Part shown: piece after piece, positions 9,017-18,532 of the stretch | How the letters are laid out: every line of letters begins with the position of its first letter | Position numbering within the stretch: the first letter of the stretch is position 1 | NCBI GenBank assembly: GCA_947167015.1 | Contig: CAMVGM010000003.1 | Location: forward strand, 1 to 64,000 | Length of the DNA stretch: 64,000 nt | From: an uncultured Bacteroidales bacterium | Lineage (GTDB): Bacteria; Bacteroidota; Bacteroidia; Bacteroidales; UBA932 | Reading direction: 5' to 3' | Made by a program: the position numbers and the translations under genes | The notes under the pieces: generated by a model | Databases searched by the model: none | What the model was told of the DNA's origin: nothing | What the model saw: the letters and a program-made list of their open reading frames with translations, nothing else

Positions 9017-12000
9017 ATGCAAAGCAAAGGTGCTATCAGAATCGTCACGATCTGCCTCCTGCTCGCCTGCCTCTGGCAGCTGTCCTTCACCGCGGTGACG
9101 GCCATCCACAACCGGAAGGCCGAGAAGCGCGCTGAACAGATTGCCCAGGCCGCGAACCTGGGCGCCATCGCCGAGGCGGACCGTGCTTTCTATCTCGATT
9201 CCATCCGGAAGATCGAATCCCGCCGTTATACGGATTCCATCTCCGGCGAGAAAGTTTATTTGGGTTATACTTTCAAGCAGGTCCAGAACCAGGAGATCAA
9301 CCTCGGCCTCGACCTCAAGGGCGGTATGAACGTCATGCTGCAGGTCCAGCTCGAGGATCTGGTGCGCGCCCTGTCCGGCAACAACCAGAGCCCGGAATTC
9401 CAGCGCGCCATCGCCCTCGCCAAGGAGCGCATCGTCAACTCCCAGTCCGACTTCATCACCCTCTTCGCCGAGGCGATGAAGGAGACCGCCCCCGGCACGC
9501 GTCTCGCCCAGATCTTCGGAACCTATGAGATGCGCGACCGCATCAAGCCCGAGTCCACCGACGAACAGGTCGTTTCCGTGATCAAGGAAGAGGCGGAGAG
9601 CGCCGTGGCGAACTCCTTCAACGTCCTGCGCAACCGTATCGACCGCTTCGGCGTCACCCAGCCGTCCATCCAGAAGATCGGCAACACCGGCCGCATCCTC
9701 GTGGAACTCCCCGGCGTGAAGGAACCCGAGCGTGTCCGCAAGCTGCTCCAGGGCACCGCCTCCCTCGAATTCTGGCCGACATTCACCTTCGATGAGATGT
9801 CCGCTTACCTCGACGAGGCCAACAGCCGCCTGGCCGAGCTGCTCGCCGCCAATGCCGCCGACGCGCCCGCCGAGACCGCCCCGGCTTCTGACGACCTCGT
9901 GTCCCGCGAGATCCAGGCCCAGGAGGCCAACTCCGAGGACGCCGGTCTCGAGGCCGCCCGCAAGGCCAACCCGCTGTACGCGATCCTCAGCCCGTCCGGC
10001 ATGCGCGGCAACGCCTGCATCGCTTTCGCCGCTGCCGCCGACACGGCCCAGGTCAACAAGTACCTCCGCATGCCGGAGATCGAGGCCATCTTCCCGGCGG
10101 AATTCCGTCCGATGTGGTCCGTGCAGCCGTCCGAGTACATGCAGAGCGACAACATCTACGAGCTCGTGGCGATCAAGGCCACGTCCCGCGACGGCAAGGC
10201 CCCGCTCGACGGCGGTGTCGTGACCGACGCCCACGTGGACTATGACCAGCGCCGCGGCGGCAACCCGGGCGTTTCCATGACCATGAACGCCGAGGGCGCC
10301 AACACCTGGGCCCGCCTGACCAAGGAGAACATCGGCCGCCAGGTCGCCATCGTGCTCGACGGTACCGTGTACTCCTACCCGACCGTCCAGACCGAGATCA
10401 CCGGAGGTTCCTCCTCCATCACCGGCAACTTCACCATCGAAGAGGCCACCGACCTTACCAACGTCCTCAAGTCCGGTAAGCTGCCCGCCCCCGCCACCAT
10501 CGTGCAGGAGCAGGTCGTCGGTCCGTCCCTCGGTGCCGAGTCCATCCGCGCCGGTCTCATCTCCTTCCTGATCGCGTTCTGCCTCGTCCTCATCTACATG
10601 CTCTTCTTCTACCAGGGAGCGGGCGTGGCGGCCGATATCGCGCTGCTTTCCAACGTCGTGCTCCTCTTCGGCACCCTGTCCGCCTTCGGCGCCGTCCTGA
10701 CGCTGCCGGGTATCGCGGGTCTCGTGCTGACCCTGGGTATGGCCGTGGACGCCAACGTAATCATCTATGAGCGCATCAAGGAAGAGCTCAAGGCCGGCAA
10801 GGGCCTGAGCAAGGCCGTCGCCGACGGTTACAGGAACGCTTACTCCGCCATCATCGACGGCCAGGTGACCACCCTCCTGACGGGTTTGGTGCTGTTCTTC
10901 TTCGGCTCCGGTCCGATCAAGGGCTTCGCGACTACCCTCATCATCGGTATCATCACCTCCGTGTTCACCTCCATCTTCGTCACCCGCCTGATCTTCGAAG
11001 GCCGCATCACGCGCGGCAAGAACATCACGTTCGAGAACAACCTGACGAAGAACTTCCTGAAGAACACGCACATCAACTTCCTGGACGGCCGCAAGTGGTC
11101 CTACATCGTCTCCGGCGCCCTCATCCTCATCGCGCTCGGCTCGATGTTCATCAAGGGCTTCACCTACGGTGTCGACTTCACCGGCGGCCGCACCTACGTG
11201 GTCCGCTTCGACAAGCCCGTGACCGCCGAGGACGTCCGTTCCGCCGTGAACAAGACCTTCAACCTGGCGGATCCCGAGTCCTCCGTCGAGGTCAAGCAGT
11301 TCGGTGGCGACAGCCAGATGAAGATCACGACCTCCTACAAGTTCGAGGACGAGACCTCCACCGTGGACGCCGAGATCGAGCACATGCTCTTCGACTCCCT
11401 GAAGGACTTCTACGTGGAGCCCGTCACCTTCGAGAGCTTCACCTCCACGCTGGAGAACCCGAACGGTATCATCTCCTCCGACAAGGTGGGCGCCTCCATC
11501 GCCAACGACATCAAGCGCAACGCCATCATCTCCATCATCCTCGCCCTCATCGTCATCTTCGCTTACATCGCGATGCGGTTCAAGGGCTGGAACTGGGGTC
11601 TCGGCGGCGTGGTCTCCCTGGCACACACCGCGATCATCATCATCGGCTTCTTCTCCCTGTTCAGCGGCATCCTGCCGTTCAACCTGGACGTGGACCAGAC
11701 CTTCATCGCCGCCATCCTGACGATCATCGGTTACGCCATCAACGACAATGTGGTGATCTTCGACCGTATCCGTGAGAACCTCGCGCTCCACCCGAGCGAC
11801 GACTTCAAGGAGACGGTCAACAAGTCCCTCAACGCGACCCTGACCCGTACGGTCAACACCTCGGTCTCGACCCTCCTCCCGATGCTCGCGATCGCGATCT
11901 TCGGCGGCGAGTCCATCCGCGGTCTGTCCGTCGCGCTCTGCCTCGGCGTGCTCATCGGTACCTACGCTTCCATCATGATCGGTACCCCGATCATGTACGA

Positions 12001-12052
12001 TGCGGAGATCCGCAGCCGCCAGAAGGCCGCCGCGAAGACGAGCAAGAAGTAA
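9017..12052 (+). CDS. secDF: Protein translocase subunit SecDF (fused)
   Basis: 1011 aa; SecD motifs (LGLDLKGGMNVMLQV, LTLGMAVDANVIIYERIKEEL) and SecF motifs (GVDFTGGRTYVVRF, YAINDNVVIFDRIREN). Confidence 0.97.
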   Translation: MQSKGAIRIVTICLLLACLWQLSFTAVTAIHNRKAEKRAEQIAQAANLGAIAEADRAFYLDSIRKIESRRYTDSISGEKVYLGYTFKQVQNQEINLGLDLKGGMNVMLQVQLEDLVRALSGNNQSPEFQRAIALAKERIVNSQSDFITLFAEAMKETAPGTRLAQIFGTYEMRDRIKPESTDEQVVSVIKEEAESAVANSFNVLRNRIDRFGVTQPSIQKIGNTGRILVELPGVKEPERVRKLLQGTASLEFWPTFTFDEMSAYLDEANSRLAELLAANAADAPAETAPASDDLVSREIQAQEANSEDAGLEAARKANPLYAILSPSGMRGNACIAFAAAADTAQVNKYLRMPEIEAIFPAEFRPMWSVQPSEYMQSDNIYELVAIKATSRDGKAPLDGGVVTDAHVDYDQRRGGNPGVSMTMNAEGANTWARLTKENIGRQVAIVLDGTVYSYPTVQTEITGGSSSITGNFTIEEATDLTNVLKSGKLPAPATIVQEQVVGPSLGAESIRAGLISFLIAFCLVLIYMLFFYQGAGVAADIALLSNVVLLFGTLSAFGAVLTLPGIAGLVLTLGMAVDANVIIYERIKEELKAGKGLSKAVADGYRNAYSAIIDGQVTTLLTGLVLFFFGSGPIKGFATTLIIGIITSVFTSIFVTRLIFEGRITRGKNITFENNLTKNFLKNTHINFLDGRKWSYIVSGALILIALGSMFIKGFTYGVDFTGGRTYVVRFDKPVTAEDVRSAVNKTFNLADPESSVEVKQFGGDSQMKITTSYKFEDETSTVDAEIEHMLFDSLKDFYVEPVTFESFTSTLENPNGIISSDKVGASIANDIKRNAIISIILALIVIFAYIAMRFKGWNWGLGGVVSLAHTAIIIIGFFSLFSGILPFNLDVDQTFIAAILTIIGYAINDNVVIFDRIRENLALHPSDDFKETVNKSLNATLTRTVNTSVSTLLPMLAIAIFGGESIRGLSVALCLGVLIGTYASIMIGTPIMYDAEIRSRQKAAAKTSKK

Positions 12053-12075
12053 TCCCGTCCCGGGATATCCGAAAG

Positions 12076-12111
12076 AGAGACCCGGCCTGTCGAAGGCCGG
12101 GTCTCTTTTTG
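12076..12111 (+). terminator. Rho-independent terminator after secDF
   Basis: AGAGACCCGGCCT-gtcga-AGGCCGGGTCTCT perfect 13-bp stem followed by TTTT. Confidence 0.92.
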
Positions 12112-12136
12112 TCTTTCGGCGCGCCTGCCGGCGGGT

Positions 12137-15100
12137 CTATTTGTGTGAGACGTTGTACATCACCCCCAGCCGCTGGAGGGCCGAGATGAAGGGCTCGTTC
12201 ACGCCGACGGAGAATTTCTTGGAATAGAACTCCAGGTTGTAGCCCGTCGCCTTGTCGTGCAGGTACAGCGACAGGGGTACGCCGCCCTTGTTGGCCTTCA
12301 GGGTCTTGACGAGTTTCGTGCGGAACTCCTGGCTGAGGCGGTCGGATTCCAGCACGATCGTAAATCCGGTGATCAGGTCCTCCCCGAGGTTGCCCAGCAA
12401 GGTGATCTTCTTGATCTTGAAGCCGTAAGGAGCCCGCTTGCCAGCCGCCCGCTCTTCCGGTTTCACGAAATAGCGCGGCGAGATCTCGCCTTCCACGAAG
12501 ATCTGGGCGTGCAGCTGCATGAACGGCAGCTGTTGCTGGTAGTCTTTGCCGAACAGGGCGAATTCGTAGGTTCCGCTATAATCTTCCACCGTCACCCGCG
12601 CGCCCGGCGTGCCGGTGCGCGTGGTGATGGTCTTGACATCCGTGACGATGCCCGCCACAGCAGCCTTGCCCGCCTTGTCAGCCGACTCACAGGCGTCGAT
12701 GCGCTCCTGGAGGCCGGACAGAGCACAGTCCGTAAATGTTTCTATCTCAAAGCGGTAGCGGTCCAGCGGATGGGCGGACAGATACATTCCCACGAACTCC
12801 TTCTCCTGCTGGAGCAGGGCCAGGACGTCCTCTTCCCCGACCATCATCGGCGCCTCCGGCCGGACCGGCTTCAGTTCCTCGGCCTCGCCGAAGAGCGAGG
12901 TGGAAGAATCCAGCTGGTCGTTGCGGTAGAGGCCCGCGTATTTGACGACCTCGTCGATGAACAGTTCCCCGTTCTTGCAGGGCAGGAAATACTGCGAACG
13001 CTTCAGCCCGAAGGAATCCAGCGCGCCCGAATAGACCAAGGTCTCGAGGCTGCGCCGGTTGAGCATCTCGGCGTTCCGCTCCACGAAATCGAAGAGGTCT
13101 CCGAAGGGCCCGTTCGCCGCCCGTTCGGCGATGATGGCCTCCACCACGTTCTCGCCGAAGCCCTTCAGGCCGCCCAGGCCGAAGCGGATGTCGCCGTTCT
13201 TGTTCACGGAGAACTGTGCCGCGGACTCGTTCACGTCCGGGCTGAGCACGTTGATGCCCGCCTTGCGGCAGTCCGCCATGATCTCCTTCATCTCGTCCAT
13301 GTTCGAGATGTTCTGTGTCAGGTTGGAGGCCTGGAATTCGGACGGGTAGTGCGCCTTGATCCACGCGGTCTGGTAACTCACCCAGGCATAGCAGGTGGCG
13401 TGCGACTTGTTGAAGGCGTACTTGGCGAAAGCCTCCCAGTCGGACCAGATCTTCGTCAGGACCGCCTCCGGATGTCCGTTTGCGAGCGCCCCTTTCATGA
13501 AGGATTCCTTGAGGGAGTCCAGCACGGCTTTCTGCTTCTTGCCCATCGCCTTGCGGAGCTTGTCCGCCTTGCCCTTGGAGAAGCCGGCGAGTTTCTGCGA
13601 CAGGCGCATCACCTGCTCCTGATAGACCGTCACGCCGTAGGTTTCCTTCAGCAGGTCTTCCATTTCCGGCAGGTCGTAGCGGATCTTGGACGGGTCATTC
13701 TTGCCCGCCACGAAGTTCGGGATGTAGTCCATCGGGCCCGGACGGTAGAGGGCGTTCATGGCGATCAGGTCCTCGAAACGCTCGGGGTGGAGGCGGATCA
13801 GCCACTCCTTCATGCCGCCGGATTCAAACTGGAAGATGCTCTTGGTGTCGCCCCGGGCGTAGAGTTCGTACACCGCCGGGTCGTCGATGGGGATCTTCTC
13901 GATGTCGATGTCCTTGCCGAAGCGGTTCTTGACCAGGTCCAGCGCCCGCTTGATGATGGAGAGCGTCTTGAGTCCCAAGAAATCCATCTTCAGCATGCCC
14001 ACGTCCTCGATCTTGGTGCCTTCGTACTGGCTCAGCCAGACTTCCTGGCCCGTGGCCTTGTCGGTACCCAGCGAGATGGGGATGTAGTCGGTGAGGTTGC
14101 CGCGGCCGATGATCATCGCACAGGCGTGGACGCCCGTCTGGCGGATGCAGCCTTCCAGCTGCAGGGCGTATTCGAGTACCTCCCGCACCAGCGGGTCCCC
14201 GTTCTCATATTCGTTCTTCAGGGCGGGGACGTATTTGACGCTGTTGGCGAGGGTGGGCTTGTATTCCTTCTCCTCACCGTTTTCGCGCACGATGATCGGG
14301 CGGTCGGGGATGAGCTTGGTCAGGCGGTTGGATTCCGGCAGCGGCAGGTTGGAGATGCGCGCCACGTCCTTGACGGCCAGTTTGGCGGCCATCGTGCCGA
14401 AGGTGATGACGTGCGAGACGTGGTCGGCGCCGTAGCGGTCCTGGACGTACTGGATCACGCGGTAGCGGCCCTCGTCGTCGAAGTCCACGTCGATATCCGG
14501 CATCGAGATGCGCTCCGGGTTAAGGAAACGCTCGAACAGGAGGTCGTAGCGGATCGGGTCGAGGTTGGTGATGCCGAGGCAGTAGGACACGCAGGAACCG
14601 GCCGCAGAGCCACGCCCCGGACCCACCGAAACGCCGTTGCGCCGCCCCCAGTTGATGAAATCCTGGACGATGAGGAAGTAGTCCGGGAAGCCCATGTAGG
14701 AGATGGTCATCAGCTCGAAGTGCAGGCGGTCCCGCTGCTCGTTGCTGAGCGTCTCGCCATAGCGCTGGCGCGCGCCTTCATAGGTCAGATGGCAGAGATA
14801 GGCCACCGAACGGCAGAATTCGTCGCCGCGGTAGTTCTTCACCTCGTGCCCTTCCTTGTCCTTGGAAATCTCGTACTTGCCGTTCTCGATGATGTCGGCG
14901 TATTTCTCCAGCTGTGCGTCGATGTCCGCGAGGAAGTCCGCCGGCAGCTCGAACTTCGGCAGCACGTGGCCGCGGTCGATCTCGAAGCGCTCCACCTTAT
15001 CCAGCACCTCGAGGGTGTTAGCGAGCGCCTCCGGGTGTTCCGGGAACAGGGCCGCCATCTCCTCCTCGCTCTTCAGATACTCCTGCTGCGTGTAGCGCAG

Positions 15101-15832
15101 GCGCTTGGGATCATCCACCATCGCATTGGTGGTCAAGCAGATAAGCCGGTCGTGCGCGGGGCCGTCCTCCTTGCGGACGAAGTGCACGTCGTTGGTTGCG
15201 ACCACCTTCACGCCGTGTTTGACGGCAAGTTCGAAGATGCGGGTGGTGTATTCCTTCTGGCGCTCGTACAGCTCGGTCGTCATGCCGGGGACCTCGGTCT
15301 TGTGGAGCATCACCTCCAGGTAGTAGTCTTCCCCGAAGACGCGCTTGTGCCATTCGATGGCGCGGTCCACACCTTCCGCATCGCCAGCCAGGATCCCGCG
15401 CGGGACCTCTCCCGCCATGCAGGCGGAGCAGCAGATGAGCCCCTCGTGGTACTTTTCCAGCACCTCGTGGCTCACGCGCGGCTTGTAGTACATGCCCTCG
15501 ATGTGCCCGGTGGAGACGATCTTCATCAGGTTCCGGTAGCCCGTATAGTTCTTGGCGAGCAGGATGAGGTGGTAGTACTTCTTGTGCTCGTTGTCCTTCA
15601 GGCGGTGGTCGTAGTGCTGCGTGACGTAGATCTCGCAGCCGAGAATGGGCTTTACGCCGGCGTGCTTCTTCGCCACGTCGCAGAAGTCCTTCACGCCGTA
15701 CATGTTGCCGTGGTCGGTGATCGCCAGGCCCGGCATCCCCAGTTCTTCCGCGCGGCGGAAGAGCTTCTCGATGTCGCTCATCCCGTCGAGGATGGAGTAT
15801 TGGGTATGGACGTGCAGGTGTACGAAGGACAT
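12137..15832 (-). CDS. dnaE: DNA polymerase III subunit alpha
   Basis: 1231 aa; N-terminal PHP domain (HVHTQYSILDGM, ITDHGNMYG), polymerase motifs GPGRGSAAGS and PDIDVDFDDEGR, OB-fold C-terminus. Confidence 0.97.
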   Translation of the reverse strand: MSFVHLHVHTQYSILDGMSDIEKLFRRAEELGMPGLAITDHGNMYGVKDFCDVAKKHAGVKPILGCEIYVTQHYDHRLKDNEHKKYYHLILLAKNYTGYRNLMKIVSTGHIEGMYYKPRVSHEVLEKYHEGLICCSACMAGEVPRGILAGDAEGVDRAIEWHKRVFGEDYYLEVMLHKTEVPGMTTELYERQKEYTTRIFELAVKHGVKVVATNDVHFVRKEDGPAHDRLICLTTNAMVDDPKRLRYTQQEYLKSEEEMAALFPEHPEALANTLEVLDKVERFEIDRGHVLPKFELPADFLADIDAQLEKYADIIENGKYEISKDKEGHEVKNYRGDEFCRSVAYLCHLTYEGARQRYGETLSNEQRDRLHFELMTISYMGFPDYFLIVQDFINWGRRNGVSVGPGRGSAAGSCVSYCLGITNLDPIRYDLLFERFLNPERISMPDIDVDFDDEGRYRVIQYVQDRYGADHVSHVITFGTMAAKLAVKDVARISNLPLPESNRLTKLIPDRPIIVRENGEEKEYKPTLANSVKYVPALKNEYENGDPLVREVLEYALQLEGCIRQTGVHACAMIIGRGNLTDYIPISLGTDKATGQEVWLSQYEGTKIEDVGMLKMDFLGLKTLSIIKRALDLVKNRFGKDIDIEKIPIDDPAVYELYARGDTKSIFQFESGGMKEWLIRLHPERFEDLIAMNALYRPGPMDYIPNFVAGKNDPSKIRYDLPEMEDLLKETYGVTVYQEQVMRLSQKLAGFSKGKADKLRKAMGKKQKAVLDSLKESFMKGALANGHPEAVLTKIWSDWEAFAKYAFNKSHATCYAWVSYQTAWIKAHYPSEFQASNLTQNISNMDEMKEIMADCRKAGINVLSPDVNESAAQFSVNKNGDIRFGLGGLKGFGENVVEAIIAERAANGPFGDLFDFVERNAEMLNRRSLETLVYSGALDSFGLKRSQYFLPCKNGELFIDEVVKYAGLYRNDQLDSSTSLFGEAEELKPVRPEAPMMVGEEDVLALLQQEKEFVGMYLSAHPLDRYRFEIETFTDCALSGLQERIDACESADKAGKAAVAGIVTDVKTITTRTGTPGARVTVEDYSGTYEFALFGKDYQQQLPFMQLHAQIFVEGEISPRYFVKPEERAAGKRAPYGFKIKKITLLGNLGEDLITGFTIVLESDRLSQEFRTKLVKTLKANKGGVPLSLYLHDKATGYNLEFYSKKFSVGVNEPFISALQRLGVMYNVSHK

Positions 15833-15839
15833 GGTTGTA

Positions 15840-15847
15840 CAAAGATA
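15840..15847 (-). promoter_or_regulatory. Bacteroidota -7 motif TATCTTTG upstream of dnaE
   Basis: Minus-strand TATCTTTG directly upstream of the dnaE start. Confidence 0.6.
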
Positions 15848-15865
15848 CAGAAAAACACCCGACCT

Positions 15866-16630
15866 TCAGCGGGTCGGGTGTCCGATTGTTGATAAAAAAT
15901 CTTTGATTCCGCGACTGTACACATCGCCGACGGGAATGTGGGTCCCGTCGTCCAGGACAACCCCTTCGCGACCGGCTTCCCGTATCCGCGAAAGGTTGAT
16001 GATATAAGACCGGTGCACGCGCAGGAAGCGCCCGGCGGGGAGTTTTTCCTGCAGGTTCTTGAGCCGTTCCAGGACGATCAGGGGCTCCGGCTCGCCGTCG
16101 CGCCAGATCTTGACATATTCGCTCATCCCCTCGACATAGCGGATCTGTTCCGTCCCGACAAGCACGTCCCTGCCCTCGGACCGGAAGGTCATCGTATCCT
16201 CCAGGGGAACGGCAAACCGGACCTGCTCGTCCCGCTGCCGGATTTCGCTTTCCAGCTCGCGGATCCGGGCGGCCGAGCGCGATGCCCGGAACACGTAAAT
16301 GATGCCGATGTTCGCCGCCAGCATCAGCACGCCCGACAGGATTTCCAGCCACTCCGGCCGCAGCGGCCCCCTGCCATCCGGACCGCCGGGTCCCGGCGGA
16401 GGAGGGGGTGGTCCCCAGGAAGCATCCGGGGGAGGAAATCCGTCTTCCGGCGGCGCGGGCGGCGGCATTTCCGGTCCGGGGCCGCCGTGCGCCAGCAGCA
16501 CATACGCCACGAACGCCGCCAGCAGGACGATCGTCACGGCAGCATACACCCTCGGCTTGTTCTTGCGAACCAGCCAGGGTGCTGCCAGGAACGTATGCAG
16601 CAGGAGCAGAAGCAGGAAAGCGATGATCAT
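15866..16630 (-). CDS. Membrane-anchored LytTR-family transcriptional regulator with proline-rich loop
   Basis: 254 aa; about 3 predicted TM segments; loop PPPAPPEDGFPPPDASWGPPPPPPGPGGPDGRGP; C-terminal LytTR (IRYVEGMSEYVKIW, FLRVHRSYIINLSRI). Confidence 0.85.
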   Translation of the reverse strand: MIIAFLLLLLLHTFLAAPWLVRKNKPRVYAAVTIVLLAAFVAYVLLAHGGPGPEMPPPAPPEDGFPPPDASWGPPPPPPGPGGPDGRGPLRPEWLEILSGVLMLAANIGIIYVFRASRSAARIRELESEIRQRDEQVRFAVPLEDTMTFRSEGRDVLVGTEQIRYVEGMSEYVKIWRDGEPEPLIVLERLKNLQEKLPAGRFLRVHRSYIINLSRIREAGREGVVLDDGTHIPVGDVYSRGIKDFLSTIGHPTR

Positions 16631-16635
16631 TTATG

Positions 16636-16643
16636 CAAAAATA
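16636..16643 (-). promoter_or_regulatory. -7 motif TATTTTTG upstream of the LytTR gene
   Basis: Minus-strand TATTTTTG adjacent to the predicted start codon. Confidence 0.45.
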
Positions 16644-16759
16644 CGCATTTTCGGCAGACCCCCTCCTTCCGTTTCGCTGAAATATTCCGCCCGTTCGCTG
16701 AATCGCGTGGAAAACGGCAGATTATTTGTGTTTCGGAGCGTCGTTACTAAAACCGCAAT

Positions 16760-18517
16760 ATGATGAAAACCCGAATCAACCTTCTTCAATTGCCGCTGCT
16801 GCTGCTTCTGGCCAGCGCCTGCAGCGATGACGATCCCCTCTCGCCCTTCGGGCCGGAGGGCGGCTTCCCGGGCGGTTTCTCCGGCACGGGGGCCACGACC
16901 ACACCTGTCGATCCGGTAACCCCGGACACCACCGTCAAAGACAATTTCGTCCTCGAAGACAGCGAAGACGACATTGCCAACACTACCTTCACCCGCACGA
17001 TTTCCATTGTCTTCGGCAGCGCGGGCGCCACCGTGACCGGAGATGAAAAAGGCCTCGTTTCCGTGTCCGGAAACGACGTGACCGTCAACAGTACCGGCAG
17101 CGGGGAAACCATCCGTTACGAGCTCTCAGGGGCCGCTTCCGACGGATTCCTGAAGATTTACGGCGACAAGAAACAAGCCCTCGTGCTCAAGGGACTGGAC
17201 CTGACCAACCCCGACGGCGCCGCCATCAACAACCAGAACAAGAAGCGCACGTTCGTCGTGCTGGAAGGCGCCAACAAGCTCGCAGACGGCAAGAAATACG
17301 CCGACACCCCGGAAGGAGAGGACGAAAAAGCGGCTCTCTTCAGCGAAGCGCAGCTGGTCTTCAGCGGCTCCGGTTCGCTGGAAGTCAATGCCACGGGCAA
17401 GGCCGGCATCACATCGGATGACTACGTGCGCGTGCTGGCGGGTCCGACCCTGACGGTCTCTTCGACCGGCGGGCATGGCCTCCGCGGCAAAGACGCCGTC
17501 GTGCTGACCGGCGGCACGCTGGACATCACGGTCAGCAAAAAGGGCAAGAAGGCCGTCTCGTCCGACGGTACGGTGCGCATCGACGGCGGACAGGCCCGCC
17601 TGACAGTCTCCGGCGGCGTGGACGATTCCGACCTGACCGACCTGTCCTCTTCGTCCGGCATCAAGGCCGACTCCACCTTCGTGATGACCGGCGGCTCGCT
17701 CAGCATCTCGAACAGCGGCCAGGGCGGGAAAGGCATCAGCGGTGACGGAGATGCCCTGATTTCCGGCGGCACCGTGGAAATCTCCGTCACGGGCACCAAC
17801 TACGAGGTCACGGGGGCGGACGCCGTCGGCCTGGAAGACACGACATCCTCCGCCAAGGGCATCAAGTTCGACGGCAAACTCGTCGTCACGGGCGGGACCG
17901 TCCGGGTGTCTGCCAAAAACCACGAAGCCATTGAGTCCAAGGGAGATATGGTCATCACGGGAGGAGAGGTCTATGGCAATTCTTCCGACGACGCCATCAA
18001 CGCGGGCGGCAACCTGATCGTGAACGGCGGCCGGGTCTGCGCCTGGTCCACGGGCAACGACGGCATCGACGCCAACGGGAACTGCTACATCCAGGGCGGC
18101 ATCGTCTATGCCGTCGGATCCGGCACGCCCGAGGTCGCCATCGACGCCAACACCGAAGGGGGATTCAAACTGTATGTCATCGGCGGGACGCTCGTCGCCG
18201 TCGGCGGCCTGGAAAACGGCGCGAACCTCTCCCAGGCCTGCTATCAGGCCACTTGGAGCCAGAGTACCTGGTATGCCCTCTACGCGGACGACAAGCCCGT
18301 CTTCGCGTTCAAGACGCCGGAGCGCGGCGGCAATTCCCTGGTCGTTTCCACCTCCGGGACGCCGGCCCTGAAGTCCGGCGTGTCCGTCAGCGGCGGGACG
18401 TCCCTGTTCGACGGCCAGGGCGCCGTGGACGGCAGCGTGTCCGGCGGCAGCGCCGTCTCCCTGTCTGCCTACAGCGGCGGCATGGGCGGACCCGGCGGCG
18501 GCCCCAGGGGTTGGTAG
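16760..18517 (+). CDS. DUF4353 / carbohydrate-binding (Cthe_2159-like) lipoprotein
   Basis: 585 aa; lipobox LLLASAC; repeated beta-helix-like turns (GGTLDITVSKKGKKAVSSDGTVRIDGG, SDDAINAGGNLIVNGG); Gly-rich C-terminus. Confidence 0.8.
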   Translation: MMKTRINLLQLPLLLLLASACSDDDPLSPFGPEGGFPGGFSGTGATTTPVDPVTPDTTVKDNFVLEDSEDDIANTTFTRTISIVFGSAGATVTGDEKGLVSVSGNDVTVNSTGSGETIRYELSGAASDGFLKIYGDKKQALVLKGLDLTNPDGAAINNQNKKRTFVVLEGANKLADGKKYADTPEGEDEKAALFSEAQLVFSGSGSLEVNATGKAGITSDDYVRVLAGPTLTVSSTGGHGLRGKDAVVLTGGTLDITVSKKGKKAVSSDGTVRIDGGQARLTVSGGVDDSDLTDLSSSSGIKADSTFVMTGGSLSISNSGQGGKGISGDGDALISGGTVEISVTGTNYEVTGADAVGLEDTTSSAKGIKFDGKLVVTGGTVRVSAKNHEAIESKGDMVITGGEVYGNSSDDAINAGGNLIVNGGRVCAWSTGNDGIDANGNCYIQGGIVYAVGSGTPEVAIDANTEGGFKLYVIGGTLVAVGGLENGANLSQACYQATWSQSTWYALYADDKPVFAFKTPERGGNSLVVSTSGTPALKSGVSVSGGTSLFDGQGAVDGSVSGGSAVSLSAYSGGMGGPGGGPRGW

Positions 18518-18532
18518 CCTACCAACCCTGGG
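18503..18532. repeat. Palindrome spanning the stop codons of two convergent genes
   Basis: GGGTTGGTAG-C-CTACCAACCC; both TAG stops lie in the arms; extended by CCCAG/CTGGG. Confidence 0.85.

Noticed and set aside
8927-11791. 954-aa ORF antisense to secDF
   Set aside because: Antisense artefact over a conserved, fully recognisable SecDF.
12257-15892. 1211-aa plus-strand ORF antisense to dnaE
   Set aside because: High-GC codon use leaves few antisense stops; the translation is low-complexity (V/L/A/H/R/D-rich) with no family motif, while dnaE on the other strand is unambiguous.
15111-16352. 413-aa minus-strand ORF spanning dnaE 5' end and the LytTR gene
   Set aside because: Out-of-frame composite of two real genes, with Arg/Pro-rich low-complexity translation.
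17461-18100. Possible tandem DNA repeats in the DUF4353 gene
   Set aside because: Repeated Gly/Asp turns reflect the protein's beta-helix-like periodicity; no exact DNA tandem repeat was seen.
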